NCBI GenBank assembly: GCA_030704615.1
Contig: CM060733.1
Span: 2,296,001-2,360,000, forward strand
Direction of reading: 5' to 3'
From: Takakia lepidozioides
Lineage: Eukaryota; Streptophyta; Takakiopsida; Takakiales; Takakiaceae
Length of the DNA stretch: 64,000 bases
In this document: positions 9,011 through 20,400 of the stretch, in pieces
Numbering within the stretch: the stretch's first letter is position 1
How the letters are laid out: the number at the start of each line of letters is the position of its first letter
Notes under the pieces: model-generated
Databases searched by the model: none
What the model was told of the DNA's origin: nothing
What the model saw: the letters and a program-made list of their open reading frames with translations, nothing else
Made by a program: the position numbers and the translations under genes

Positions 9011-10792
9011 GCCCCCAGTCTGGGCGGAACAAGAGCAAACCTTTGTGAGGAGCTCACTCCAGTAGCAATATCCATCAACATGACTCGAATATTTCATTTA
9101 TGAAGGCCAGCCTTGAGATCCTACTAACGAATGAGGAAAGAAAGAAGGTGGGTCTCTTTTGAACATATTCATGAAAGTTCATAGAATAAACTACCTTCAA
9201 TTTCGAAGAGAAATACCCATATCCGCATCAGTACTTTTTATCAAGACACATTTTGTTCAAAACAATAATATTTGTCACTGAGTTTATGTAGACAACTATT
9301 TTTTTAAAGAATTTATCTTCGAATATAAGGTCGTTACCTATCTATTATATCAAAATGCTAATGTCCACCGTAAACAATAAAAACTTGGCCATATGTAGAA
9401 CTTCAAATAATATGGAAAAACAAAATGTTAATGTCGAGAGGCGGACAAAATAAATGATTTGCAATTCATACCAATTGCAAATAAAGATGAAAAAATATCA
9501 TATAAACAACATTCATAATCCAAATCCAAATCTGCTTGTTGTATCAAAATGAGCCACAATCATAACACTGTCAAATGAATCTTGAAATGAAATACAGAGG
9601 AAAAATACAAAAATCCAGAAAAGGGTTTTACTCCCCCTCACTTCTTGGGCATAGATAGAGGTAGCTGCATCAAACACTGAAATACAGAGATGTGACATAC
9701 ATAGATGTACGACCATGGGATGACCCACCCCTTTTTGTACCAATTGAACGTAGTTCTTAGAATTTGTTGCTAGTAATGCGGAGCAACACAAAGCCCTAGT
9801 GCACATAACGCATTAGTTTTGCAAGGTTCATACATAGTGGTGGGTAGTGTGGTGGTTAAGAACAATGAATAATGATCATGAGGTCTGGTGTTCAGATCTT
9901 GTCAGGTTGTACTGTGGTAGTAATGTGTACCGTGGCAAGTTCAACAATAATCTGTCGAATATTTATTTTATTTTGAGAATTTCATTTCAACATATAGGTA
10001 AATAATAGGGCTTATTGGGCTTGGTTTGCGTGTGCTAAATCTATGTAGTTGGATATTGATTGAGTGCTAGATGTAAACAATGATGTTACGTTCTTGTTGG
10101 TGATTGGCTTTACGATCCCGGTACCTCTAAGTCAGATTCCTCCCTTCATGCTTGGCTCATTCTACTGTCTACATACCCCGTGATTTGCATAGTCATGTAG
10201 ATGATTGTAGCATATACCCAAAGGCATAAAGCACCTTGAAATATTTCTCTTTGTTAAAATCGGCTCCTCACAAAGTAGATTGGCGCGCTTATGGAGGCAG
10301 GTGTCCATTCTATAGCTGTGGAATGCACACCAATTATTTTTCATTATTTTTCCAACATTTTTCTTTATCTTTTGGCAAGATTTCCTTACAAGTCTATCTT
10401 TCCAATTTGTAAAGAAATGCGGCAACAATTTTGAACTTGAAGGTTTTGAATCCTTTACTGAAATTTTTTGGAAACACCAGAGCGAAGTACAGATTGAAGC
10501 ACAGTGGCTGGGAATATGCACCCAAACTACTTGCAATAAGCTTGCATATGGCTTGACAAGCTAGAAGAATCTACATATGGATATGAGCTTGAAAAGCTTC
10601 ACCAGCTAGAAATGTTTGACTCTCTAAACAATTTGAACAATCTTGAAATGAATGTGAGCTTCTAAGGCTTCAAATGAATCTGTACAAGGCCTATCAATCT
10701 ACTCATCCCCTTAGACTTTAGAGCAGCCTTCAGAAAGTCTGCGGCGTCAACAAAATTTCCCACGTTCAAAGTGATACTACAGTTCTGCAGAT
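9011..10792. other. AT-rich intergenic region
   Basis: Strongly AT-rich with simple runs; no convincing coding region on either strand. A minus-strand open stretch around 10160-10536 is lysine-rich but has no recognisable domain. Confidence 0.4.
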
Positions 10793-11518
10793 TCAAGAAC
10801 TAATGGCCGACATGGGTCGATGACGTTGAACCACGGACCTGGTAACGCACAGGATAATCCTTAGCAACCATCTTTTCGGCCTCCAAAAAGATCTAGCCTC
10901 AAATGAGCGGTGAAGAGCTTCACCTGAAGCTAACTTTGCCCACTGATAACGCACATCAGTTAGGATGTGAAATTTTTCGCATGGTTTGCTGGTTTCCATG
11001 GATCTCTTATTGTATTGAGCCCGGATGATCCTCCCGATTCCATGTAGAAGCGATGCAATAGTACCGGGCAGATACAACATGCTATCACGTTTGCGAGTTT
11101 CAAGCATAAACTCGGCCAATAAATCCACGAAGCCTCTAATGTCTTCTTGCTCAGATAGTTCTTCTATAGAAAGTGTAGTGTCATTGTTTTGCTCAGTGCA
11201 CCACTCTTGGAATGTATTGCGCGCCCATTTCTCCGCGTGTTTGCTTCTCCTGCCACCACCAGCATCCACAAAATTCATCTCCTCCTTCGAGTGTGCAACG
11301 AATCTCTTACGAGTAGGTGTTGCATCATCATCGTTATCAGCTTCAAAACTTCCATCTGACGATGAATCTTCTACCTCAGGCAGCAGGTCGAATCGAGGAA
11401 CTTCATCGCAGTTCGCAATAACCTCCGGAAACACAACTTCAACGGATTCTTCCGCAACAAGAGCTTGAACTACCTTGACAAATAAAACATCATCGCATGC
11501 ACAATTAGCACAATACAA
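10793..11518 (-). pseudogene. Crypton/ZMYM-like tyrosine recombinase N-terminal fragment
   Basis: This minus-strand frame encodes about 240 residues. An acidic low-complexity stretch is followed by KWARNTFQEWCTEQN, a helical region with FVDLLAEFMLETRKRDSMLY, then SLLHGIGRIIRAQYN and FHILTDVRYQWAKLASGEAL. The order 'W-x-x-W, x-F-x-x-E-x-R-K-x-D-x-x-x-Y, L-x-x-I-x-R, D-x-R-(F/Y)' resembles the DNA-binding half of Crypton-derived recombinases such as KIAA1958 and ZMYM proteins (DUF3504 family). The catalytic Arg/His/Tyr half is not found downstream, where the array at 12 kb lies on the other side and unrelated sequence follows. It is probably a truncated relic. Recognition is by pattern only. 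Confidence 0.45.
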
Positions 11519-12029
11519 TGATTAGCACCACACAATTAGCATCACACAATTAACATCAATGAAAATTTGTGCATAACCTATGCATAATCGCTTTGGCACT
11601 ACGGCGTCCTCGTCGCAATCTCCCGAACTCCATAGCTCGCCGCAGGATACGCGGCAGGATACACGGGAAATTTGCACAACGTACGATGCAGGAAATGCGG
11701 GAAACTTAAAAGAAAAGCAGGAAAGAAATAGAAAAAACAAGGGATGAAAATAGGGATGGCCGAAATATTTCAAGGTACTTTATGCATTGTTCAGTGCCTC
11801 ATGATTATGAGATTTTTCAAGTAGCAACCTGCATAGATTGCACAATAGAGGGAGATGGCTTCGAGTTATGAGAAAAAACCTAAACGAGAAACTAGTGAGT
11901 CTGTCTTCGAGAATGTGATGTTGACTGCCTCAAGGGGAAACCTGAGCTCTAAGTTGATTACGTATACTGAGGAGATTAGTCTCGTGTTTTAGCTTTGTTT
12001 TAATTTATTTTTGTTTTGATTGACGATGG
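11519..12029. other. Flank of the Crypton-like fragment, no gene seen
   Basis: Includes a purine-rich stretch (AAAAGAAAAGCAGG near 11710) and a short GC-richer block near 11600-11690 that may be upstream sequence of the minus-strand fragment. No motif supports a gene. Confidence 0.3.
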
Positions 12030-13127
12030 ATGTAGGTAGGGGTTGCAACCAGGAACCCAAAGAACCCTCCCTCACTCCATTTGAGCGAGTGTTCAATATC
12101 ATAGGGTCTGGAACATGTGTGACAATGAACTAGGAATGTATGGTCATTTCGGGCTCTGTTACATACTTGCTTTGATTTTTTTTTTGTCTCATTGAAGTTG
12201 GCAGTAAGTAGAGGGTTCAACAACAAATGAACAGTCCCCCTCCCTCACAACATTTGAGTGAGAAATGCAAAAAATAGGGGCTGAAACATGCTCAGGGACT
12301 GTCAATGGGCAAATGTGAACATTTAGCCCTGTTTCAGCTTGCAATTATCTTCCTCTTGTTATGATCCATGAGGGCAGTGGGTAGAGGGTGCAAGGATGAA
12401 CCCACAACACCCTCCCTCACAAAATTTGAGAAATTTGGGAACTAAATATAAGGCTCTAGAACATATATGATAGAGAAATAAGCATGTCGGTCATTCCGGG
12501 CTCTATTTCAGCATTTCTTTGATTTGTTTTTGGTCTGATTGGAGTTGGTAGTATGTAGGGGGTTCAACCACGAATGAACAACCCCCTCCCTCACTCCAAT
12601 TGAGTGAGAAATGCAAAAGATAGGGGCTGAAATATGGAGGTCACCGAGAATGGGCAAATGGGGACATTCAGCCACCTGTATCACCTTGCAATTGCCCTCC
12701 TCTTGCTATGAACCATGAGGGCAGTGGGTAGAGGGCCCAAGGATGATCCCACAGCACCCTCCCTCATAAAATTTGGGAAAGTTCGGGATTAACTAGGGTC
12801 TGGAACATATATGATAGACAAATGGTCATGTAGGTCAACCTGGGCTGTGTTTAGCTTTCATTAAATTCTGTTTTGGTATGATTGAAGTTGAAAGTAAGTA
12901 GGGCCTTCAACCACGAATGAACAATCCCCTCCATGACTCCATTTGAGTGAGGGATGCAGAAAATAGGGGCTGGAACATGGAGGTCACTGCCAGTGGGCAA
13001 ATTGGGACTTAAGCGACTCTTAGATCAGCCCAGGCTGTGTTTCAGCTTTGCTTTGATTTTTTTTTGGGTCTGGTTGAAGCTGGCAGTAGGTAGGGGGTTC
13101 AACCACGAATGAAGAGTCCCCTCCCTC
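12030..13127 (+). repeat. Array of diverged ~200-bp repeats, left part
   Basis: Recurring blocks include CCCTCCCTCACTCCATTTGAG, GTAGGGGGTTCAACCACGAA, AGGGCAGTGGGTAGAGGG and GGGCAAATGGGGACATTCAG. They occur five to six times at roughly 200-base spacing with substantial divergence. The array stops at CCCTCCCTC and resumes at 29241 in the same orientation. Confidence 0.8.
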
Positions 13128-13134
13128 CAGCGTA

Positions 13135-13232
13135 GCTATGGCGTGAGCCCAGCCCCGTGAGCCTGGGAGCTGAGCTCACGTTGTAGCTGCAAAGCGTGAG
13201 CTGAGCTCACGCTTCAAGGAAGCGTGAGCGGC
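13135..13232. repeat. GTGAGC-rich left terminus
   Basis: Several GTGAGC/GCTCAC motifs in both orientations, including self-complementary GTGAGCTGAGCTCAC. The counterpart at 29170-29230 contains GTGAGCC, GGGCTCACGG and GGCTCACGG. They look like subterminal transposase-binding repeats. Confidence 0.55.
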
Positions 13233-13546
13233 ACAAATCTGCTGGAGAAGCAGGTCCTATAGGCGAGGATTGCAAGAAGAGGGTCTATTACCGTGGACAA
13301 AACAAAGGGGGCCACCATGCACCATGTCTGCAATGCCTGCACAAAAAGAGGAATATGAAAATATGGCAGAATTGAGCTCAGAATGATTAACACACTTTAT
13401 TTCAATTCGCAGATAGACGCTTACAATGAATGGCATGTGCATTTGCCATGGTTCCGTGAACGAAATGTATGTGTTTGTCCTAAATGCAAAGTCTTAACAC
13501 GGTAACCTGGAAACCAGCGTGGGAAGCGGGCATGGTTCGTATGTGT

Positions 13547-16500
13547 TCAAAGAGAATTTGGCGGAGCCCTACGTGAGGTGTCCCGTTGCAGAAGGGTGAT
13601 GACTTCTCCGTAGCCTAGTGTGGCTTGGTGAATGAATTGGTCTCTCTTACCATCGCAACACATAATTACAAGGTATATGTAATATTGATGTTTGCAGGGG
13701 ACCCACTTCCCTCTCATGCCGAGAGCGCCCTCACGCATCGTTACAAAATCCGGACAAGTGCAAGTAGGGAAATTCCCCACGGTAACCTGATATTCTTTGC
13801 CATGAAGAACTGAGCTAATAGACAACACTATGTAAATCTGTCCATACCCTGGGGCAGGGACTTTGGTGATACGAGCCACCCGAGCCTGCAAAATTCTAGC
13901 CGATTCCATCTTGCATTCGTGATCTACACCTGAAGCGACACGGCGCACTGTTTTTCCATATCTTTTTGTTGGGTGGGAGTCGGCACCGGGTGGAGGCATT
14001 GCCGGAGCATGTGGCACATCTGTGCCGACAGTGCACAAGGGCACCACCCAGGACCGTGCAAGACAAAACCCTCCCTCCTCTAGCATGCTTATCTCGGTTG
14101 TTGACAACGACGTCCCAAGTTTCATAGGCCAAATTGCGGGGGGATGGGGTTTCATTATCACCGAAGGACGAACTGTTCCTTTGACGCATCGTGCCATATC
14201 ATCTGGGCAGAACCAGAACTTGTGGTCCTTTGACTCCCCACTATGATAAGGTCGGAACAACCCTGTGAATGTTGGAGCTGGAGTCCCCCTGGAGCCTTTG
14301 CATATTTTTGATTTGCATTTCTTGAAAGAGGGGGTCCGAATTGCCATGCAAGCAACTCTAGATCCTGGTGGGGTGCGTTCTATATGCCACTCACTATCAA
14401 TGCAATCAGATTCCTGTACCATGGCCACCACCTCCTCCAATGGGATTCCTGCTGCTGTGCTTGCATGTTCTGCACCTGCTCCACTAGAGGAGGACCCACC
14501 TGGGAAGGGGCTGGCACACGACTTACTCTGCACTGGAGACACCTTTGGCACAGAGAAATTGCCTGTCTGGGCGATGGGAATCTCCATCTGACCCTGGAAG
14601 AGTGTTCAACCTTTTGCATGATCCAAATTTTTCCTCGCCTTTCAAATGAGGGAGCCTGGATTGCAAAGGGGAGCCTTCAGTGCACCTGTTCAGAGCTCTG
14701 GCCATCTTCGATGGGTCTCCGGACCTACTCGCAGCCCTTAGCATCAACAAAGTTGTACCGGGGCCCTTGCCTCCACCCCGTCCCATCAGAAAATTGCGGT
14801 ACCTGGTTTGTTGTGTAAGTGCCCGCACCATGTCATCAGCAGTGGCCACATACAAGTCACGACCTGCTTTGGTAGATTGCTACATCCAGGCGTTGTGAAC
14901 AGTCTCCGCCAAATTACAGGATGGCATGTCGGCCAAGTCCTCCAAGGACATGTCCTGTAGGAGGCATTGCATGGAAATGTGAGGAACGAAAGGAAATGGA
15001 AGAGGTTCTGCAAGCGACAATCCAAGAACCCCAAATGAACAGGCACGATGCAAAATTTGTGTTTTTGGGATTGAAGAGGCTTACCGTCGTCATGAAAGCT
15101 CCCCACTGTCTGTACCTGAAGTGCCAGAAAACCAACCAGTCCTCCAACTCCTTCAGATGGATACCAGTACCAGCACCAGAGGAGAACCACCAAGCCCGGA
15201 TTGCCTGGTAAGTGCTCTCGGCTTCTCCCATTGAGGTGGCATTTTTGTACTTGAGACAGAGCCTTCTGTGCTCCAACTGAAGGTTAGGGCGAATGCAGCG
15301 CTTTGTATGACGTACCAGAGATTGACTCCAATGGAAGAGGCATGTGCGCTCCCTATTTTCCTTTGGGACCTTAGGATCCCCCAAACCAAACACGCGCCGC
15401 ACTGCATTGAAATTTGCCTGTGCACTATCAGCCATGAAGCCCGCAAAATTTGTGTTCTGTATTCCATTGCGCTGCATGACGGCCAGGAGCGAATTCCACA
15501 TGAGCATCTGGGATTCAGTGTCCTCTGACTGCATATCACAAATTGCTATTGAGAGCACACGCTGGTACGCTGGATCATACACATGGCACGCCATGGTTGT
15601 CCAACCCTTCACCCGTTTGCAGTGATCAAACATCAACCAACATTTAGCCAAATCTCCTCCAGGTTGCATTCGGCGGACAATGCTCACACCACTGCCTTCG
15701 CCCACTGCGGACATCTTGAACAAATACACCTTGGACGAGCCCTGGCCAGGGAAGATACTGTTTTGAATGAATTAATAACAACTTCTCCGTTTGAGGTCCA
15801 TAATGTTGTCCATGAATCCAGCAGTGCCTGTGCCGACTCTGAGTGCATTCACCTGGTTTCGAATATTGGAAGAGCTCAACACGGAGAAATGGTCCATCAC
15901 TGCATCAAGCGAATCTGCATCCAGCATTGGTTGTGTCGAATCCCCTTCACCCAGTATGTGTTTTTCCAGGAAAGCCTTGCTAGCTGCAAGCGCTATAGCA
16001 GAAGATGTTGCACAAGGGGCATTGTGGAACTCCTGCTTCAGCAGATTTCTAGCGATGTCCACGCTATCCCTGCAACTTCCTTTGGACACAGGATGCTCGT
16101 GTACACCCATATGAATGCAGGCACGAGTCATTGTCTTGCATCGGTGTGCCACCTGGTATATACGAGCGTAGCACACAGAAACACAGGACGGGGAAAGTTT
16201 GCAGAACCTGCACACAAAAGTATTGGTCTTGGGAGGGGCAAGTCCTGGGGTGAAAGGATTCAGGGGCACACCTTCCCACTCACTTTCGTTTGGTTGAGCG
16301 TTGTTTCTCATCCGAGGGCAAGAAATATTCAGGCACTTGCAATGCCCAACGCAAACCGACCTTTGAACTTTCAATCCAATGTCATTGTGGATGTTCGACG
16401 TTTTTGTCCTGCACCAAGGGTGTCCGTCATGTTTCTTGTACATGCCCTGCAGAAGCCCAGCCAGTCCATTGGAAGACGTGGGAGGGTTGAGCTCAAACAA

Positions 16501-17106
16501 GATGTCCCCATCAAACTCTGCTGGCACGTATTGAACCCGTTGCACACGAAGGGACTCCCAATCAACAAAACGCAGCTCGCTCTTGCACCCAGGCACCCCT
16601 GCGAGGGCTTTCAATTTTGGAATGACACTCGTTATCTCTTGCAATTCGTCATCATCCAAGAATGGAGTTTGCACTGGCAGAGGAATCTCAGAAACATCCT
16701 CCGCGGACGAGTCTGAAAGAGTCACGAATGTAGTGGATGTGCTCACATCTTGTTTCACATGAACTGTGCCCTTTTGCTGCACGACCGATGCTACAGTTCC
16801 AGGGGTAATGACTGATCCTGCTGATTGTCTTCTCTCTTTACCAAGGACACGGTATGTGCCTGGAAGGACTCTCCACTTCCTTCCACACTCGCCAACCAAT
16901 GGTTTCTCCAAGTGTCCAGAATCCAAATTCCCATCCTCGTCATACACCTCTTTTTGAACAAGCAGAGAACCCAATTCCAGTGGGAACACTGTAACCAGCT
17001 CATCCTCATGAACAACTGCAAACCCATCGTCGTCTGCAGTGGCAGTCAGTGGAAGACTACATGCATTGGAATGAAATCGGGCGAGTCTATCTCGCTCCCT
17101 CGACAT
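13547..17106 (-). pseudogene. MULE-like transposase with SWIM zinc finger, decayed
   Basis: The protein starts at ATG 17106. The first ~440 residues include an acidic region and a Cys/His-rich DNA-binding part (CVGHCKC, FVCRFCKLSPSC, CIHMGVHEHPV). The core shows FKMSAVGEGSG, VRRMQPGGDL, a catalytic region IAICDMQSEDTESQ and GFMADSAQANFNAVR, then RQWGAF. Exon 1 ends at 15085 (GTAAGC donor) and exon 2 probably starts at 14879 with RDLYVATADDMVRAL. The C-terminus has a SWIM finger, CTCPDF ... CKHQYYIYL, as in MULE/FAR1-type transposases. Damage: in-frame TAA at 15774-15772 inside otherwise continuous coding sequence, and a frame change with a stop near 14620. Frame on both sides of the TAA is identical, so it is a point nonsense change. 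Confidence 0.8.
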
Positions 17107-18092
17107 GTTTTCCTACGCTGACCGAAAGTTGCGATTCACAACGGAATCCCCGAACTGATAGCCCGTAATTCTCGAAAGGGGATCCACCACAAACAAATCG
17201 AGGTCAACAAGGGTAGCACTAACCCAAAGGCTGCGGGCGATGCATCAAAAGGATGTAGGAATGACATGCACTGAACTTCGTAGACAACCACGCTGAGAGA
17301 CACCAACCAGAAAAACTGTTTTCAAAGACAAGAAGCCAGAAGAAGCCAGAAGAAGCCAGAAGAAGCCGTGCTGTTTTTGGATGAAAAACAAATCCTGAAC
17401 ATGACATGAAATCATCCATTATGGAAAGACGGCAACAACCCTGGAGAGCAGTAAATAGGAAGACCCCGAATGTAATGAGGTTGTGCTGTGCCAGAAGAGC
17501 ACAACACAAACATGGACACTCCAAGAGTCACCTCGCACGGATGTGTGCAACACAAGATCATTTTTGACATAACCCTTTATACCGAATGACCCCATGGCGA
17601 CGATGACGGCAAAATGCAAACCACAGGGTAGGCAGTACGACACACGTGGATGCATATGTGAAGCATAACATTTATGGCGAATCTACAAGAACTGCTCGAA
17701 ATTGAACTAGCATTAGATTTCTACGGCACTTCCGAATTTGAAAGAATGCAAGAAGGCTGCCATGTATTGGCCCAGGCAGTGAAGTACATCTGACATATAT
17801 CACAAGTACATGCAACGGATGTACATATTTTCTAGCACTTTATTTCTTGGATAATACAAAGACACCGAAATGGATGAATTCCGTTCGCACACAATAACAA
17901 CACCCGCATCCAAATACGGTTGACAATGTCCAATTTTGATTTTGGTTACATGCCATAGCAACCCTTGTTGCAAACGTCAAACTGGAGAGCTCTAGAGGCA
18001 TCGTGGGGAGCCCTTGTTTCCAGCGAAGGAGGAAGAGAAGGAAGTCATTATACTTCACGAGCTCTAGAAACAGGAATAGAGCCAGATATAGA
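17107..18092. other. Intergenic region between divergent element genes
   Basis: Separates the minus-strand transposase from the plus-strand methyltransferase gene and so probably holds both promoters. An AGAAGCC-type triplicate (AGAAGCCAGAAGAAGCCAG) occurs near 17332-17365. No gene is recognised. Confidence 0.35.
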
Positions 18093-18526
18093 ATGAGGAT
18101 GGAAAGAGTGGACGATGAGGAAAAGGCGGAAGAAGAGGGCCAAGAGGAAAGTATGGCGATGGAAGAGCATGAATCCGGAGAAGAACAACAGCCTGCCATA
18201 GTTCCAAGAACAGGTGAGGAGGACACTGTATCCGAGGGAGAGACAGACGCCGAAGATGATGTTGATGCTGGCCTCACGAAGAACCTCATAGTGGAAGAGA
18301 GGATGGGGGAGATGCTCCAGAACATGCGATGCGTGGAGAGCAGTCCGAAGCGCAAAGGGTCCCCGGCGATTGGGGAGTCTTCTGGAGCAGCCAAAACAAA
18401 GGTACAATCTTTGAAACCCACATTTGTGCTTCATTGCTGATGTGAACCCCAGTTGAGATTGTATTTCGATATGAACATAGTCTACACACAGCATCTCTGC
18501 CAGGTTGCATCAACCGCGAACAAGAA

Positions 18527-20400
18527 GCTCAAACAGTGTGCGTTGACGCACACTGTTTGAGCCCCCTATTTTACTTGGTTGTTGGTGTGCAAAACGGCCA
18601 GATAAGGCCACTATGCCCGGTTCAATCCTCCACTATTTGGAAGCTCAAACAGTGTGCGTTGACGCACACTGTTTGAGCCCCCCTTATCATTGTTCTTTTC
18701 ACAAAAAAATTACCCAGCCAGGGTATCTCTTTGAGGTTCAATCATCAATTTCCTGGTAGCTCCATCAGTGTGCGTCAACGCACACTGTTTGAGCTCACCT
18801 TGTCATTGTTTTTTTCGTTTCAAAATCAGCCACACAGGGCGTGTCTCTGAGGATCAATGAACACTTATCTGGTAGCTCAAACAGTGTGCGTTGGCGCACA
18901 CTGTTTGAGCCCACCTTCTCATTGATTTTTCATCTGAAAAACGGCCACAAATGGCATGTATTTGAGGATCAATCATCACTTACCTGGCAGCTCAAACAGT
19001 CTACGTCAACGCACACTGTTTGAGCTCACCTTGTCATTGTCTTTGTCATCTGAAAATCGGCCACATAGGGTATGTATTTGAGGATCAATCATCACTTACC
19101 TGGCAGCTCAAACAGTGTGCGTCAACGCACACTGTTTGAACTCACATTGTCATTGTTTTTTTCGTTTGAAAATCGGCCACATAGGGCATGTCTCTGAGGA
19201 TCAATGAACACTTACCTGGCAGCTCAAACAGTGTGCGTTGGTGCACACTGTTTGAGCCCACCTTCTCATTATTTTTTTCATCTGGAAATCGGCCACAAAG
19301 GGCATGTATTTGATGATCAATGAACACTTACCTGGCAGCTCAAACAGTGTGCGTCAATGCACACTGTTTGAGCCCACCTTGTCACTATTTTTTTCCTGTG
19401 AAATTCGGCAATACAGGGCATGTCTGTGAGGATCAATGAACACTTACCTGGCAGCTCAAACAGTGTGTGTCAACGCACACTGTTTGAGCCCACCTCTCAT
19501 TGTTTTTTCGTTTGAAAATCAGCCACACAGGGCATGTAACTAAGTATCAGTGAACACTTACCTAGCAGCTCAAACAGTGTGCATTGGCGCACACTGTTTG
19601 AGCCCAGCTTCTCATTATTTTTTCATCTGAAAAAGGCCACAAACAGCATGTATTTGAGGATCAATCATCACATACCTGGCAGCTCAAATAGTGTGTGTCA
19701 ACGCATACTGTTTGAGCTCACCTTGTCATTGCCTTTGTCATCTGAAATTGGCCACATAGGGCATGTATTTGAGGATCAATCATCACTTACCTGGCAGCTC
19801 AAACAGTGTGCGTCAACGCACACTGTTTGAACCCACCTTGTCATTGTTTTTTTCTTGTGAAATTCGGCATCATGGGGCATGTCTTTGAGGTTCAATGCAC
19901 ACTTACCTGGCAGCTCAAACAGTGTGCGTCAACGCACACTGTTTGAGCCCACCTTGTCATTGTTTTTTTCCTGTGATATTCGGCAACACAGGGTACGTCT
20001 GTGAGGATCAAGGAACACTTACCTGGCAGCTCAAACAGTGTGCGTCAACGCACACTATTTGAGCTCACATTTTCTTTGTTTTTTTCATCTGAAAATCGGC
20101 CACTAAGGGCATGTCTTTGAGGTTCAATGAACACTTACCTGGCAGCTCAAACAGTGTGCGTCAACGCACACTGTTTGAGCCCACCTTGTCATTGTTTTTT
20201 TCTTGTGAAATTTGGCATCATGGGGCATGTCTTTGAGGTTCAATGCACACTTACCAGGCAGCTCAAACAGTGTGCGTCAACGCACACTGTTTGAGCCCAC
20301 CTTGTCATTGTTTTTTTCATTTGAATAGGGCCAAATATCATGTTCAAAACACTTGAATTTGGAAGCTGAAACATTGTGCGGCAATGCACGGTGTTTTCGG
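18527..20400. repeat. Tandem 116-bp repeat, each with a 36-nt palindrome, in intron 1
   Basis: About 16 units, first palindrome at 18527-18562 and second at 18643. Each palindrome pairs GCTCAAACAGTGTGCG with CGCACACTGTTTGAGC around a 4-base centre that is TTGA or TCAA. Spacer sequence is also conserved: CACCTTGTCATTGTTTTTTTC, GGGCATGTCTTTGAGG and CACTTACCTGGCA. The last unit (20365-20400) is degenerate. The array lies inside the ~2.1-kb first intron of the methyltransferase gene (donor 18402, acceptor 20517). Confidence 0.9.

Noticed and set aside
10162-10536. 124-codon lysine-rich minus-strand frame
   Set aside because: AT-rich region; amino-acid content follows base composition and no family is recognisable.
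15583-16716. 377-codon plus-strand open frame opposite the transposase
   Set aside because: The minus strand reads a conserved Cys/His-rich transposase here; the plus frame is a shadow.
19579-19830. Open frames within the palindrome array
   Set aside because: They arise from the repeat units themselves and lie inside an intron; no sign of translation.
18527-20400. CRISPR-like array (regular repeats and spacers)
   Set aside because: The spacers are also repeated and the genome is eukaryotic; this is a tandem satellite-like array, not CRISPR.
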